From contig JANYKR010000039.1 in the NCBI GenBank assembly GCA_025358155.1, forward strand, positions 35,806-99,805: 64,000 nt of DNA, read 5' to 3'. Origin of the DNA: Betaproteobacteria bacterium (GTDB taxonomy: Bacteria > Pseudomonadota > Gammaproteobacteria > Burkholderiales > Burkholderiaceae_C). A program made the translations under genes and the position numbers. Positions within the stretch are counted from its first letter, which is position 1; every line of letters begins with the position of its first letter. Of the stretch, positions 28,432-38,655 are shown piece after piece. The notes below the pieces were generated by a model. It had not been told where the DNA came from. It ran no database searches and was given only the letters and a program-made list of their open reading frames with translations.

Positions 28432-29532
28432 TCAATCGACGCTGATGTTGTTGGTCTTGATCAAGTCAGCAAACTTGACCGTCTCGTCCTGAATGAACTT
28501 GCGGAAACTCTCAGGCGACATGGGCTTGGGCGTGAAGCCCTGCGCTGCCAGCTTTGCCGTGGCGCCAGGGGAGTCCAGAACCTCGCCCACTTCCTTGTTC
28601 AGCCAGTTGACGACGGCTGCGGGTGTGCCCGCGGGCGCCAGCAAGCCGAGCCAGGTCACCGCTTCAAATCCCGGAACGCCTGACTCGGCCAGCGTCGGCA
28701 GATCGGGCCGCAGGCGAGAACGCACGCTGCTCGTGACCGCGAGCGCCCTGGCTTGGCCGTTCTGGGCAAAGGCCAGTGCGGTGCTCATGTTGTCGAACTG
28801 CATGTCGATCTGGTTGCCGGCCAGGTCGGCGAGCGACTGGCTGCTGCCCTTGTACGGAATGTGCAGCGCCCGTGCGCCGATGCGGTTGAGCAGCATCAGC
28901 ATCGTCAGGTGCTGCGATGTGCCGTTGCCGCTGGTGCCGTAGGACACGGCATCGGGCCGGGCCTTGAGCGCTGCCATCAGCGCTGGCACGGTTGTGATGC
29001 CCGACTTGTTGCTGGCCAGCAGCACCAGCGGCGTGCTGGCCAACTGGCTGATCGGCGCAAAATCCTTGTCGACGTTGTAGGCCAGCTTTTTCTGCAGCGA
29101 CGGGTTGACCGACAGCGCCGTCTGCGTGCCCAGCAACAGCGTGTAGCCGTCGGGCTTGGCCCTGGCCACCGCCTCGGTGCCGATGCCGCCGCCAGCGCCG
29201 GCCTTGTTGTCGACCAACACTGCCGTGCCCCAGCGCTTGCCGAGTTCTTCAGCCAGCAGACGGGCGATGATGTCGGTGGCGCCGCCGGGCGCAAACGGCA
29301 CCACGATAACGACGCGCCCGCCCTGCGGGTAGCCGGCAGGGCCCGGCGCAACCGCCAGCGCAACGGCCGGCGTTTGCGCCGCCACGGGGCCGCAAAGCAG
29401 GCTCAGCGCAGCGCAGGCAAGCGCGCCAGCGACCCCGCGCAAAAAGTGCGGGCGAGCCGTTGCCCTGGGCGCCGTTGCGGGTGGCGTGGTGCTGTGCATG
29501 AGGTTCTCGACCGCGTGGTGGGTTGTTGTCAT
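28432..29532 (-). CDS. Tripartite tricarboxylate transporter substrate-binding protein (Bug family)
   Basis: VVIVVPFAPGGATDIIARLLAEELGKRWGTAVLVDNKAGAGGGIGTEAVARAKPDGYTLLLG. Confidence 0.94.
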   Translation of the reverse strand: MTTTHHAVENLMHSTTPPATAPRATARPHFLRGVAGALACAALSLLCGPVAAQTPAVALAVAPGPAGYPQGGRVVIVVPFAPGGATDIIARLLAEELGKRWGTAVLVDNKAGAGGGIGTEAVARAKPDGYTLLLGTQTALSVNPSLQKKLAYNVDKDFAPISQLASTPLVLLASNKSGITTVPALMAALKARPDAVSYGTSGNGTSQHLTMLMLLNRIGARALHIPYKGSSQSLADLAGNQIDMQFDNMSTALAFAQNGQARALAVTSSVRSRLRPDLPTLAESGVPGFEAVTWLGLLAPAGTPAAVVNWLNKEVGEVLDSPGATAKLAAQGFTPKPMSPESFRKFIQDETVKFADLIKTNNISVD

Positions 29533-30527
29533 TCGGCCTGAATGCCGGCGTCCTGGATGACCTTGCCCCATTTGGCGATCTCGGCGCGCTGGAACGCACC
29601 GAAGGCCTCGGTCTGCCGGCCATCGGGTTCAACACCCAGGTTGCGCAGCTTGTCTTGCATGGCCGGCATGGCGACGATAGCTGCCAACTCGCGGCCCAGG
29701 CGATCGACGATGGCCTTGGGCGTCGCTGCGGGTGCAAACACGCCTTGCCAGGACTGCATTTCGAACTTGGGCGCGCCGGCCTCGGCCAGCGTGGGTATGC
29801 CGGGCAGGCTGGCCAAGTGCTGGCTGGAGGTCACGCCCAACACCTTCACGCGCTTGGCGTCGATCATCGGGCGCGCGGCGGCGATGGTCTCGAACACCAT
29901 GTCGATCTGGCCGCCGACCAGATCGACCATGGCCTGCGAGCCGCCCTTGTAGGGGATCTGCCGCATGCGGGTCTGCGTGATGCTCTGGAACAGCTGACCC
30001 GACAGGTGCTGGGAGGTGCCCGCCCCCGCCGTGCCGTAGGTCAGGCTGTCCGGCCTGGCCTTGAGTTCGGCGATCAGATCGGCCACCGAATTGAAGCGGC
30101 TGTCTGCCCGCACCACCAACGCATTGCTCACCATGCCCACCAATGCCACGGGCACAAAGTCGGCCAGCGGTTCATAGCCCAGGTTCTTGGTGAAGAAGGG
30201 GTTGACGGCATGGGTGGTGATGGTGCCGCCCATCAAGGTGTAGCCGTCAGGTGCCGACCTTGCGACCGACTGTGTGCCCATGATGCCCGACACGCCCGGC
30301 CGGTTGTCGACGACGATCGTCTGGCCCAGCCGCTCACCGAGTTGCTGGGCGATCAGCCGCGCCACCCCGTCAGACACGCCACCGGGCGAGAAGGGCACCA
30401 CGTACTTGATGGGCCTGGCAGGCCAGGCGGGGGTTTGCGCGTGGGCATTGCCTGGCGTGACGGCGGCCAGGCTGGCCAGGGACAAGGCCAAGCCCGTTAG
30501 CAGCCAGTGGCGGCGTCGGGTGTTCAT
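29529..30527 (-). CDS. Tripartite tricarboxylate transporter substrate-binding protein (Bug family)
   Basis: IKYVVPFSPGGVSDGVARLIAQQLGERLGQTIVVDNRPGVSGIMGTQSVARSAPDGYTLMGG; start inferred from signal peptide and RBS. Confidence 0.94.
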   Translation of the reverse strand: MNTRRRHWLLTGLALSLASLAAVTPGNAHAQTPAWPARPIKYVVPFSPGGVSDGVARLIAQQLGERLGQTIVVDNRPGVSGIMGTQSVARSAPDGYTLMGGTITTHAVNPFFTKNLGYEPLADFVPVALVGMVSNALVVRADSRFNSVADLIAELKARPDSLTYGTAGAGTSQHLSGQLFQSITQTRMRQIPYKGGSQAMVDLVGGQIDMVFETIAAARPMIDAKRVKVLGVTSSQHLASLPGIPTLAEAGAPKFEMQSWQGVFAPAATPKAIVDRLGRELAAIVAMPAMQDKLRNLGVEPDGRQTEAFGAFQRAEIAKWGKVIQDAGIQAE

Positions 30528-30568
30528 CGGGCGCTCCAGAGAGACAAAAAAGTTGAGGCGGCGCGTCA

Positions 30569-31366
30569 TCATGCTGCGGTCCAGCCCCCGTCCACCATCA
30601 AGGCTGAGCCGGTGACGAGGGCTGCGGCGTCACTGGCCAGAAACAGCACGGCACCCATCACGTCCTCGACCCGGCCGACCCGGCCCAGCGCAATCTTGCC
30701 CAGCACCTGCTCGCGAAAGGCCGGCGTGGCCAGCCAGTCGTGCGTCATTGGCGTGTCGATGAAGGTGGGGCAGACGGTGTTGACGCGGATGCCGTGGGGC
30801 CCCAGTTCAAGCGCGAGCGCCTTGCTCATGCCCTCCAGCGCGTGTTTGGTGGCGCAGTAGATGGTTCGGTTGGCGCCGCCCACATGGCCCATTTGCGACG
30901 ACATCTGCACGATGCTGCCCGGCAGCCCGGCTTGCTTGAGCCCGCTGGCCACCGCGCGGGCCACAAAAAAAGCGGCCTTGGTGTTGAGCGCCAGCAGGGC
31001 GTCTACATCGTCTTCGGTGACTTCGTCAAAGGGCTTGGGGCGGTTGCCGCCGGCGTTGTTGACCAGCACCTGAAACGGGCCGTGTTGGTGCGCGTGTGTG
31101 GCAAGGGTCTTGGCTACTGCGGCGGTGTCGGTCACGTCCAGTACCAAGGCATGGGCCTGGTCGCCACGCGCGCGCAGGGCCGATGCCGCGGCTTCGATTT
31201 CATCGGCACTGCGCGCGGCCAGCCAGACCTCGGCGCCGGCTTCGGCCAGCGCTGCGGCGCACGCCAGGCCCAGGCCGCGACCAGCGCCGGTGACCAGCGC
31301 GCGCCGGCCATCCAGGCGCAGGCTGGGCGTGCGAGGCAGCAGGGTGGTGAGGGGCAGGGCGGACAT
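30569..31366 (-). CDS. SDR family oxidoreductase
   Basis: GRRALVTGAGRGLGLACAAALAEAGAEV (TGxxxGxG), NNAGGN, YCATKHALEGMSKALALELGPHGIRVN. Confidence 0.95.
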   Translation of the reverse strand: MSALPLTTLLPRTPSLRLDGRRALVTGAGRGLGLACAAALAEAGAEVWLAARSADEIEAAASALRARGDQAHALVLDVTDTAAVAKTLATHAHQHGPFQVLVNNAGGNRPKPFDEVTEDDVDALLALNTKAAFFVARAVASGLKQAGLPGSIVQMSSQMGHVGGANRTIYCATKHALEGMSKALALELGPHGIRVNTVCPTFIDTPMTHDWLATPAFREQVLGKIALGRVGRVEDVMGAVLFLASDAAALVTGSALMVDGGWTAA

Positions 31367-31391
31367 GAGATGGCTTGGCAGCGGCGGTGGC

Positions 31392-32711
31392 TCAGTCTGC
31401 GGCCGGCACCGGCTGATACCAGGGCAGGTCGGGCTGATGGCCGTAGCGGCGCACCCGCAGGTTGGCCTGCTCGCCGTGGCCGGCGAAGTTTTCCATGTGG
31501 CACAGGCGCGAACAGACCGCGCCGATGGCGGCACTGGCTTCGTCGGTCAGCACACGCTGGTAGGTGCAGGTCTTCAAGAACTTGCCAACCCACAGGCCGC
31601 CGGTGTAGCGCGCGTTCTTGTTGGTGGGCAAGGTGTGGTTGGTGCCGATGACCTTGTCACCGAAGCTGACGTTGGTGCGCGGCCCCAGAAACAGCGCGCC
31701 GTAGTTCGTCATGCGCTGCAAGAACCAGTCGGGGTGTCGCGTCATCACCTGCACGTGTTCGCTGGCGATGCGCTCGGCCTCGGCCAGCATCTCGTCGTCG
31801 CTGTCGCAGACGATGACCTCGCCGTGTTCGGCCCAGGCTTGGGCAGCAATGCCGGCGGTGGGCAGGTGCTTGAGCTGTCGCTCCACTTCGGCCATCGTCG
31901 CGTGCGCCAGCTTTTCGCTGGTGGTCAACAGCACTGCCGGTGAGGTCGGACCGTGCTCAGCCTGGCCGAGAAGGTCGACCGCGCACATCTCGCCGTCCAC
32001 CGAGTCGTCGGCAATCACCAGGGTTTCGGTCGGGCCGGCAAACAGGTCGATGCCCACCCGGCCGTAGAGCTGGCGCTTGGCTTCGGCCACGAACATGTTG
32101 CCCGGGCCCACCAGCATGTCCACCGCCTTCACGCTTTGGGTGCCGATGGCCATGGCGGCCACGGCCTGCACGCCGCCCAGCACCAGGATCTGGTCAGCGC
32201 CTGCAAAGTGCATGGCCGTCACGATGGCCGGGTGCGGCGCACCCTGGTAGGGCGGCGCGGTGGCCACGATGCGCGGCACACCGGCCACCTTGGCGGTGAG
32301 CACACTCATGTGGGCCGAGGCGATGAGCGGGTATTTGCCGCCGGGCACGTAGCAGCCCACCGCGTTCATGGGGATGTGCTTGTGGCCCAGCACCACGCCG
32401 GGCAGGGTTTCAACCTCGACATCCCTCATCGAATCGCGCTGAATCTGCGCAAAGCCGCGCACCTGGGTCTGGGCGAACCGGATGTCTTCGATCTCGCGCG
32501 CACTCAGCTGCTTCACGGCCGCTTCGATGGCGGCTTGCGACAGCGTGAAGTCGGCCGGGTCCCACTGGTCGAACTGGCGTGAGTACTGGCGCACGGCGTC
32601 GTCGCCGCGGGCCTCGACATCGGCCAGGATGCCCTCGACGGTGGTGCGCACCTTGGCGTCGGCGGCGGCGTGGGCGGCGGCGCTTTGGCCGCGTTTGAGG
32701 TAACGGATCAT
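31392..32711 (-). CDS. Histidinol dehydrogenase-like protein (not in a his operon)
   Basis: [68 protein letters not shown]. Confidence 0.92.
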   Translation of the reverse strand: MIRYLKRGQSAAAHAAADAKVRTTVEGILADVEARGDDAVRQYSRQFDQWDPADFTLSQAAIEAAVKQLSAREIEDIRFAQTQVRGFAQIQRDSMRDVEVETLPGVVLGHKHIPMNAVGCYVPGGKYPLIASAHMSVLTAKVAGVPRIVATAPPYQGAPHPAIVTAMHFAGADQILVLGGVQAVAAMAIGTQSVKAVDMLVGPGNMFVAEAKRQLYGRVGIDLFAGPTETLVIADDSVDGEMCAVDLLGQAEHGPTSPAVLLTTSEKLAHATMAEVERQLKHLPTAGIAAQAWAEHGEVIVCDSDDEMLAEAERIASEHVQVMTRHPDWFLQRMTNYGALFLGPRTNVSFGDKVIGTNHTLPTNKNARYTGGLWVGKFLKTCTYQRVLTDEASAAIGAVCSRLCHMENFAGHGEQANLRVRRYGHQPDLPWYQPVPAAD

Positions 32712-32808
32712 GGTGTTCTCCGGTTTGGCCGGCTTGCAGGCCAGGATGAGGGGGTGTGCCGAGGGGCCGTGCCGCCAGCGTGAGTGTGCGCCAGCGCGCC
32801 GTGGGTGC

Positions 32809-33879
32809 TCACCCGGGCCACCGCTTCAGGCCGGGATTGGCGGCGTAGCGCAGGTCGTCCAGCACATCCAGGCCGGCCTGTTGAAGGATGTGCAGCACAT
32901 CGATCATCACCCAGTTGTCGATGATTTTGCCGGCCCGGTCGGTGCGGTACCAATCGGCCACCCGCATCTCCACACGCTTGCCCGATGGCGCCAGCCCCAA
33001 CCACTGACCACCCAGGTGGGTGCCGTACAACGAGGGCCAGCCGGCCGTGACCGCAAAGTGCCCGTCGCCCAGCCGGATGTAGTGGCCGGGCGCGTCGGGG
33101 TTTTGAGCGCCGACGGTGGGGTCGCGCGCGATGCCTTCGCGGTCAGGAAAGGCCTGGATGAACAAGGCGCCGTGGTAGTCCAGGAAGCCGCGTTGACCGC
33201 GGCTGCTACCAATGCCGGCCGGGCCGTACCACATCATGTTTGGATGCCAGTGCGGGCTGTGGCGGTTGCGCGTGGCGCCCAGGTTCTTCAGCTCGTCGCC
33301 CTTGGCGAGGCCGAGCTGCATTTCGCGCACGTTTGCCAGCGTGGTGGCACCGAGTTCAAGGTCCACACTTTCGCCGGTAGCCCCACTGTCACAGGGCGGA
33401 AAGGCCCAGGCCTCGGCTGAGCCGGGCATGCGGCGGAACGGGTAGTGCCCGGCCTGGCGCATCAAGTCGACGATGTCGAGCAGCAGGTAGACCTTGGCGA
33501 TGCGGCCGTCGCGCACCACGGCATTGAGCCCGAAGCGCAGCGCGCACAGGCCCTGGGTGGCCGGGATACCCAGCCATGGCCGGGCCAGATTGCCCATCAG
33601 CACCCCCCAGGTGCTGACACAGTCGCGCCCTTCGTATTCACCGGCCAGCACACAGGCCATGCGGGCTTCCCAATCCGGGAAGGCCTCACGCAGCGGGCCC
33701 CAGAAGCGGGCAGCGGCTTCGGCGTTGCCGCTCAGATCGTTGAAGGGGTGGAAGACGCGCCAGACGCAGTCTGGGTGGCAGTGGGCGGCGAGCGCATCGT
33801 CGATGGCCGCGCCGTCGGCGTCCGACAGGCTTTGCAACAGCGCGGCCAGCAGGCGTTTGTGGTCGGTGTGGGGGTGCAT
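32809..33879 (-). CDS. Tandem NTF2/SnoaL-like protein, subfamily B
   Basis: [68 protein letters not shown]. Confidence 0.78.
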   Translation of the reverse strand: MHPHTDHKRLLAALLQSLSDADGAAIDDALAAHCHPDCVWRVFHPFNDLSGNAEAAARFWGPLREAFPDWEARMACVLAGEYEGRDCVSTWGVLMGNLARPWLGIPATQGLCALRFGLNAVVRDGRIAKVYLLLDIVDLMRQAGHYPFRRMPGSAEAWAFPPCDSGATGESVDLELGATTLANVREMQLGLAKGDELKNLGATRNRHSPHWHPNMMWYGPAGIGSSRGQRGFLDYHGALFIQAFPDREGIARDPTVGAQNPDAPGHYIRLGDGHFAVTAGWPSLYGTHLGGQWLGLAPSGKRVEMRVADWYRTDRAGKIIDNWVMIDVLHILQQAGLDVLDDLRYAANPGLKRWPG

Positions 33880-33883
33880 GGAT

Positions 33884-35389
33884 TCAGACGGGTGCGAGCT
33901 CGGGCTTGGGCGCTGAGTTGGGCGCAGCTTCGCCAGCGGCTTGTTGCTGGTTGGCGGCAATCGCCGCGCGGGTGGCGTCGTGGGTGGCGCGGGTGACCTT
34001 GAGCATGCCGTAAAAGATGGCTCCCACCAGACCCGGCACGGTGGACAACACAAACGCGGCGGCCAGGCCCATCAGCACCGGCGGGTCTACCTGCCCTGGC
34101 GTGGCCTTGGCCGGAAAAGCCACCCACGCCAGCACCATGCCGGCCAGCGCCGTGCCCAGTGCCTGGTCAACCCGCGCGAACAAGGTGCGCGTGGCGTACA
34201 GCGCACCCTCCTGGCGGATGCCGTAGCGCAGCTCATTCTCGTCGGCGATGTCGGCCAGCGCCGAATACACCGTGGTCGTCATGATGCTGTAGGGCGCGTG
34301 TTGCAGCAGCGAGAAGGCGATCAGGATCCACAACAGGCCCGGCGTTTGCGCCGACAGCACGCCGAAGTAGCCCAGCGCCAGCGGAATGGCCGGCCCCACG
34401 CAGTAGACGATCAGCGCCAACATGCCGGTCCAGCGCTTGTCGAAGCGCTCATGCAGGCGCTTGACGCAGAAGGCCGCAAACACGTAGCCGGCAAAGCTGC
34501 CAACGGCAAAGAAGGCCAGTTGGTCGTTGCGCAGCTGCCAGAAGTAGGTGGCGTTGTAGATCCACAGGCCACCGCGCACGCCGGTCATCAGCGACAGAAA
34601 AAACATCCCCAGCAACAGCACGAGATAGTTGCGGTTGCGCACTACACGCCAGACATCGCGGCCCCACTCCCGTGGCCCGAAGGTCGGCGCCGCTGCGGCC
34701 GGTTGCACGAGGTACGGAATGCGCCGCTTGGTGACCTGGCTGGAGAAAAACAGGCAGGCCAGCACGATCAGCGCGATCGTGATCGAGAACGGCTGCCAGC
34801 GGCTGGGGTCGAGCGCGCCGTTGGGAAACTGCTGGCTGGCGCGGAAGAAGACCAGGAAACACAGCAGCCAGCCGGTGGTGTCGCCGATCCACAGGAAGAA
34901 GGTGTTCACGCCCATGATGCTGGAGCGCTCGAGGTAGTCCTGGCTCAACTCGCCGCCCAGTGCCAGGTGCGGCGTGTGAAACACCGTCATGGCCTGCAGC
35001 AGCATCACGTTGAAGACCGTCAACCACACCAGCTGCTGCGTGTTTGACAGGCCGTCGGGCGGGTTGAACAGGCCATAAAAAAGCAGCGCTGCGGGCACGA
35101 TGGACGCAAACATGAACGGATGACGCCGGCCCCAGCGGCTGCGTGTGCGGTCAGACCAGGAGCCCACCAGCGGGTCGAACACCGCATTCACCGTGAGCCC
35201 GATGGCCAGGGCCACGCCGATGGCCGCCGGGTCGAGGCCGCGCACCTGGTTGTAAAACAGCATCAGGAACGCACTGGTGGTGGTGATGACCACCGCCTCG
35301 GCCGTGCTGCCCAAGCCAAATGCCCACTTCATGCGCCAACTCACCGGGGGTACCGGCGCGGCGGCAAGCTGTTCGGGTCCCTGGCTCAC
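33884..35389 (-). CDS. MFS transporter, glycoside-pentoside-hexuronide (GPH) symporter-like
   Basis: FGLGSTAEAVVITTTSAFLMLFYNQVRGLDPAAIGVALAIGLTVNAVFDPLVGSWSDRTRSRWGRRHPFMFAS. Confidence 0.9.
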   Translation of the reverse strand: MSQGPEQLAAAPVPPVSWRMKWAFGLGSTAEAVVITTTSAFLMLFYNQVRGLDPAAIGVALAIGLTVNAVFDPLVGSWSDRTRSRWGRRHPFMFASIVPAALLFYGLFNPPDGLSNTQQLVWLTVFNVMLLQAMTVFHTPHLALGGELSQDYLERSSIMGVNTFFLWIGDTTGWLLCFLVFFRASQQFPNGALDPSRWQPFSITIALIVLACLFFSSQVTKRRIPYLVQPAAAAPTFGPREWGRDVWRVVRNRNYLVLLLGMFFLSLMTGVRGGLWIYNATYFWQLRNDQLAFFAVGSFAGYVFAAFCVKRLHERFDKRWTGMLALIVYCVGPAIPLALGYFGVLSAQTPGLLWILIAFSLLQHAPYSIMTTTVYSALADIADENELRYGIRQEGALYATRTLFARVDQALGTALAGMVLAWVAFPAKATPGQVDPPVLMGLAAAFVLSTVPGLVGAIFYGMLKVTRATHDATRAAIAANQQQAAGEAAPNSAPKPELAPV

Positions 35390-36180
35390 GGCGCAAAAAA
35401 GAACGCGAGCGCGGGCTCGGGCAGCGGGTCTGAGACAGCCAGCCGGCTGTGCACCACGCTGGCTTCGCCTGCACGCCTTGCAGTGGCCAGGGCCAGCCGC
35501 TGGTGGGCGCGGCGCGGCACGGCGTGCTGCTGCACGCGCAGGCTGTACAACACCGCCGCCTGGTCGCCCACGCTGAACGCACGCATCACCACCGCCTGGC
35601 TGCTGCTGGCGGCCGGCGACACGCCGGCAGCGGCAGGGACGGCAGTCTCAGCCAGTGCGGTTGTCGGGCCCAGCGAGGTCGGCGCGACCGCCGCAACTGC
35701 AGGCACCGTGAGCGCAGCGCTGCCGAGCAGCAGCAGATCGGGCCAGAACTCTGCTGCCAGGCCCGGGTGGTCTGCCGCATCGCCCACGCAGGGCACACGC
35801 AGCTGGCTGAGAAAGTCGTCGCGCGCCACCGGCACGGCGGCTTCTGGCTGGGCATCGGCGGCGGTTGAAGCAACCACCCACAGGCGGGTGAGCACGCCGT
35901 CAGCCAAATCGGCGAACACCCCGACGCAGCGGCCGTCATCGGTTTCATCGAGCACAGCCAGCGCCTGCGCCGACAGCAGCAAGTGGGGCAGGGCCGAGAG
36001 CACCAGCGGGTGGGTGGCAAACAGACCCAGCGCGTCGGTGCGGCCAAAGGTGGTGTGGCCGAAGGCCTCGACACGCAAGGTGTTGGCCACCGCGTCGGCT
36101 GCCGTGGCCTGGCCGACAAGCAGTGCCTTGAGCACCGCCATCAGGCCCGTCGGCGCCTGGGGTGCAAGCGCTGCGTTCAT
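35386..36180 (-). CDS. Hypothetical protein (264 aa), translationally coupled in the catabolic operon
   Basis: 4-bp overlaps with both neighbouring CDSs; no recognised family motif. Confidence 0.65.
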   Translation of the reverse strand: MNAALAPQAPTGLMAVLKALLVGQATAADAVANTLRVEAFGHTTFGRTDALGLFATHPLVLSALPHLLLSAQALAVLDETDDGRCVGVFADLADGVLTRLWVVASTAADAQPEAAVPVARDDFLSQLRVPCVGDAADHPGLAAEFWPDLLLLGSAALTVPAVAAVAPTSLGPTTALAETAVPAAAGVSPAASSSQAVVMRAFSVGDQAAVLYSLRVQQHAVPRRAHQRLALATARRAGEASVVHSRLAVSDPLPEPALAFFFAP

Positions 36181-37283
36181 GCTGAGCTCCCCACCGGCAA
36201 CGAAGCGCCCGAACCGCCCTGCACTTGCCTCAACACCGCGAGTTCGTCGAACACCGTTTGGTCGCGCACGATGCGGCCGTTACGAAGCACGTAATGGCTG
36301 CTGCCCGCGACCAGAATCTCTCGGCCTGTCGGCGGCCCCCAAGGCCCCGCGCCGCTGTGCAGGCCGCAGGCTGACCAGCGCAGCGCAACGGCCACTTCGC
36401 CGTTGGGCAAAGGCCGCGCGGCCCAGTGTTCGATGGCCAGGTCAAAGCGGCTCAACTGGGCCCGCAACTGCATCAGACAACCCACCCAATAGCCCCGGCC
36501 CCAGCCGTTGCGGCCGGTGGGCCACGCCACCTCGATGCTGGGTGACACCTGGCTTGCGGCCTCGCCGTACAGGTCGTCGCACCAGGCGGCGTGCAGCAGA
36601 CGCGCCGGGCCGTGCGCCGGGTGTGTGCTGTCGGGCCAGGTTTGCGAGAAGCCGCGCACCTTGGCAATCCACTGCTGCCGCCAGGCGTGCCGGGCGGGGT
36701 CACCTTGGCGATCCGCTTCAGCCTGCGCCTGTGCCACGGCGGCCGGCGCATGCTGCATCTGCAGTGCCGCGCGGGCGTTGTCGCGGAACAGCCATTCTTC
36801 GACGATCAGGTTCTCACGCACCACGCAGTCGGCCACCGTGGTGGCCATTTGCGCGCGGCCGGTGGCCTGGCCGTACGCGGCGTCGGTGCCTTCGAGCGTG
36901 GAGCGGCTGGTGATGCGGTGCGATGAGTAAAACAGGCCTGGGGCGTCCTCGCTCCAGATCACGTCGTCGGCAATCACTTGTCGGTCTGCATACGCTGCCA
37001 GCGCACCCAAGGTGCCTTGCACGACATTCTCCAGCCCGCTGCTCGGGCCGTTCAAGGTGTGCATGACGCAGGCGTCGGCGTAGTGCGTGCGGCACAAGCC
37101 GACGTTTTTTTCTTCCCAGATGCGGTGGGTGCAGCGCACGATGTAGTCGACGATGTCGCTGTACACCGGCTCGAAGCCGACCAGCGCCTGGCGGCGGGGA
37201 CGCAACGCCAAGAGTTCGGTGGCGGTGCGGCCGGCCGGTGAACGCACCTCGGGCAATTGGTCCCAGGACTGTGGGGGCGTCAT
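36177..37283 (-). CDS. Tandem NTF2/SnoaL-like protein, subfamily A
   Basis: DIVDYIVRCTHRIWEEKNVG..FYSSHRITS..ATGRAQMATTVADCV..EEWLFRDNARAALQM; second half ending DQTVFDELAVLRQV. Confidence 0.78.
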   Translation of the reverse strand: MTPPQSWDQLPEVRSPAGRTATELLALRPRRQALVGFEPVYSDIVDYIVRCTHRIWEEKNVGLCRTHYADACVMHTLNGPSSGLENVVQGTLGALAAYADRQVIADDVIWSEDAPGLFYSSHRITSRSTLEGTDAAYGQATGRAQMATTVADCVVRENLIVEEWLFRDNARAALQMQHAPAAVAQAQAEADRQGDPARHAWRQQWIAKVRGFSQTWPDSTHPAHGPARLLHAAWCDDLYGEAASQVSPSIEVAWPTGRNGWGRGYWVGCLMQLRAQLSRFDLAIEHWAARPLPNGEVAVALRWSACGLHSGAGPWGPPTGREILVAGSSHYVLRNGRIVRDQTVFDELAVLRQVQGGSGASLPVGSSA

Positions 37284-37341
37284 AAGTTGCACCGCGCGCG
37301 GCACCTTTCGGGTTGGATGATCAGCGGCGGCATGGGCGCGC

Positions 37342-38655
37342 TCATGCCCACGGACGGTTGCGTCGCAGGTTGCGCACGAGGCTTCCGTAGGCATTGAGGC
37401 TGGGTTTGGGCGTCCTCACGAAGGTCTTGCGATCGACCGCCACGAGCCCGAAGCGCGGGACATAGCCCGACGACCATTCGAAGTTGTCGAGCAAGCTCCA
37501 GTGCAGGTAGCCCTGCACCGGGAGGCCTGCGGCGATCTCGGCCTCCAGACCGCCGATGGCCGAGCGCAGGTGCTGGATGCGCTGCGCGTCGTCGTTTGTG
37601 TTGTTGCCGTGCTCCGTGACGAAGATCGGCACCTTGGCGTGTGTGTAGGCCTCGCGCACCACGGCAGCCAAGGCGCCGGGTGGGGTGGGATAGCCGAACA
37701 TGTCCTTCATCGCATCAGCGGGTGCGGGCAGGTAGTCCCCGGCGCCGGTTTCGAATTTGTTGTAGGTCTGCACACCCAGGAAGTCGTCGCTCGATGCTGC
37801 CGCGTAAAACGGCGCCCGTGCCTCGGCAAAGATGCGTCGGTACAGCGCCTCGCCGCCGGTACCCGGCGTCAGTTCCTGCAGGGCCAGCGTCATGCCGACG
37901 CGGGCATGGGGAATCGCCGCCTTGATCGCGTCCCGGCCCTTGGCGTGCGCGGCCAGGCAGACGTCACGCACCTTGAAGCTGTCGCCAAGAAAGTACATGT
38001 GGAAACGGTCGGACCCGACAGCCCGCGCCGCCGCTGCACGCAACCCCGGCTCTGCGGCCCAGGGCTTGCGCTGCAAAACCTTTGACGTGACCTGCGCGTT
38101 CGGTTCGTTCATCGTGCAGAACCAGTCGACGACGCCTGAGAGCGTACGCGCGGTGGCTTCGGCGTAGCGCGCAAATCGGTCAACTACCGCAAAGTCTTCC
38201 CATCCGCCCATGGCGGCGACCCAGCGCGGGCTGCTGAAGTGGTGCAGCGTGACCACAGGGGTGATGCCCGCCTCCAGGCAGGCCACGCAGATGCGTCGGT
38301 AGTGGGCAAGCGCAGCGTCGGAGAACTCCCCCGGTTCTGGCTCGATGCGCGCCCATTCAACCGAGAATCGATAGCTGTTGAGCCCTGCCGACCGGATCAG
38401 CGCAATGTCCTCACGCCAACGACTCAAGCTGTCACAGGCGTCGCCTGAGGGTTCCTTGAAGTACGTGCCGGGCACATGCTCCATGACCCAGTAATCGCTG
38501 TTGACATTGCCGCCTTCGATCTGGTGGCCAGCGGTGGCCACACCCCAAAGAAAGCGAGGACTCGCGCCAACCCGGGTGCGAGCGAGCGCGGGAGTGCTTG
38601 CGACCCCGACCCCGGCCAACAAGGCGACACGGCGGTCGAAACCCGCCGGTGTCAT
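37342..38655 (-). CDS. Glycoside hydrolase family 1 (beta-glucosidase-like), Tat-like signal
   Basis: FLWGVATAGHQIEGGN..GLNSYRFSVEWARIEPEPG..CTMNEPNA (acid/base) ..PIFVTEHGNN (nucleophile region)..LHWSLLDNFEWSSGY. Confidence 0.94.
   Translation of the reverse strand: MTPAGFDRRVALLAGVGVASTPALARTRVGASPRFLWGVATAGHQIEGGNVNSDYWVMEHVPGTYFKEPSGDACDSLSRWREDIALIRSAGLNSYRFSVEWARIEPEPGEFSDAALAHYRRICVACLEAGITPVVTLHHFSSPRWVAAMGGWEDFAVVDRFARYAEATARTLSGVVDWFCTMNEPNAQVTSKVLQRKPWAAEPGLRAAAARAVGSDRFHMYFLGDSFKVRDVCLAAHAKGRDAIKAAIPHARVGMTLALQELTPGTGGEALYRRIFAEARAPFYAAASSDDFLGVQTYNKFETGAGDYLPAPADAMKDMFGYPTPPGALAAVVREAYTHAKVPIFVTEHGNNTNDDAQRIQHLRSAIGGLEAEIAAGLPVQGYLHWSLLDNFEWSSGYVPRFGLVAVDRKTFVRTPKPSLNAYGSLVRNLRRNRPWA

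Noticed and set aside
35120-36913. 597-aa plus-strand ORF opposite the MFS/hypothetical/NTF2-like genes
   Set aside because: Shadow ORF; it does leave slight doubt about the orphan at 35386, but coupling overlaps favour the minus strand.
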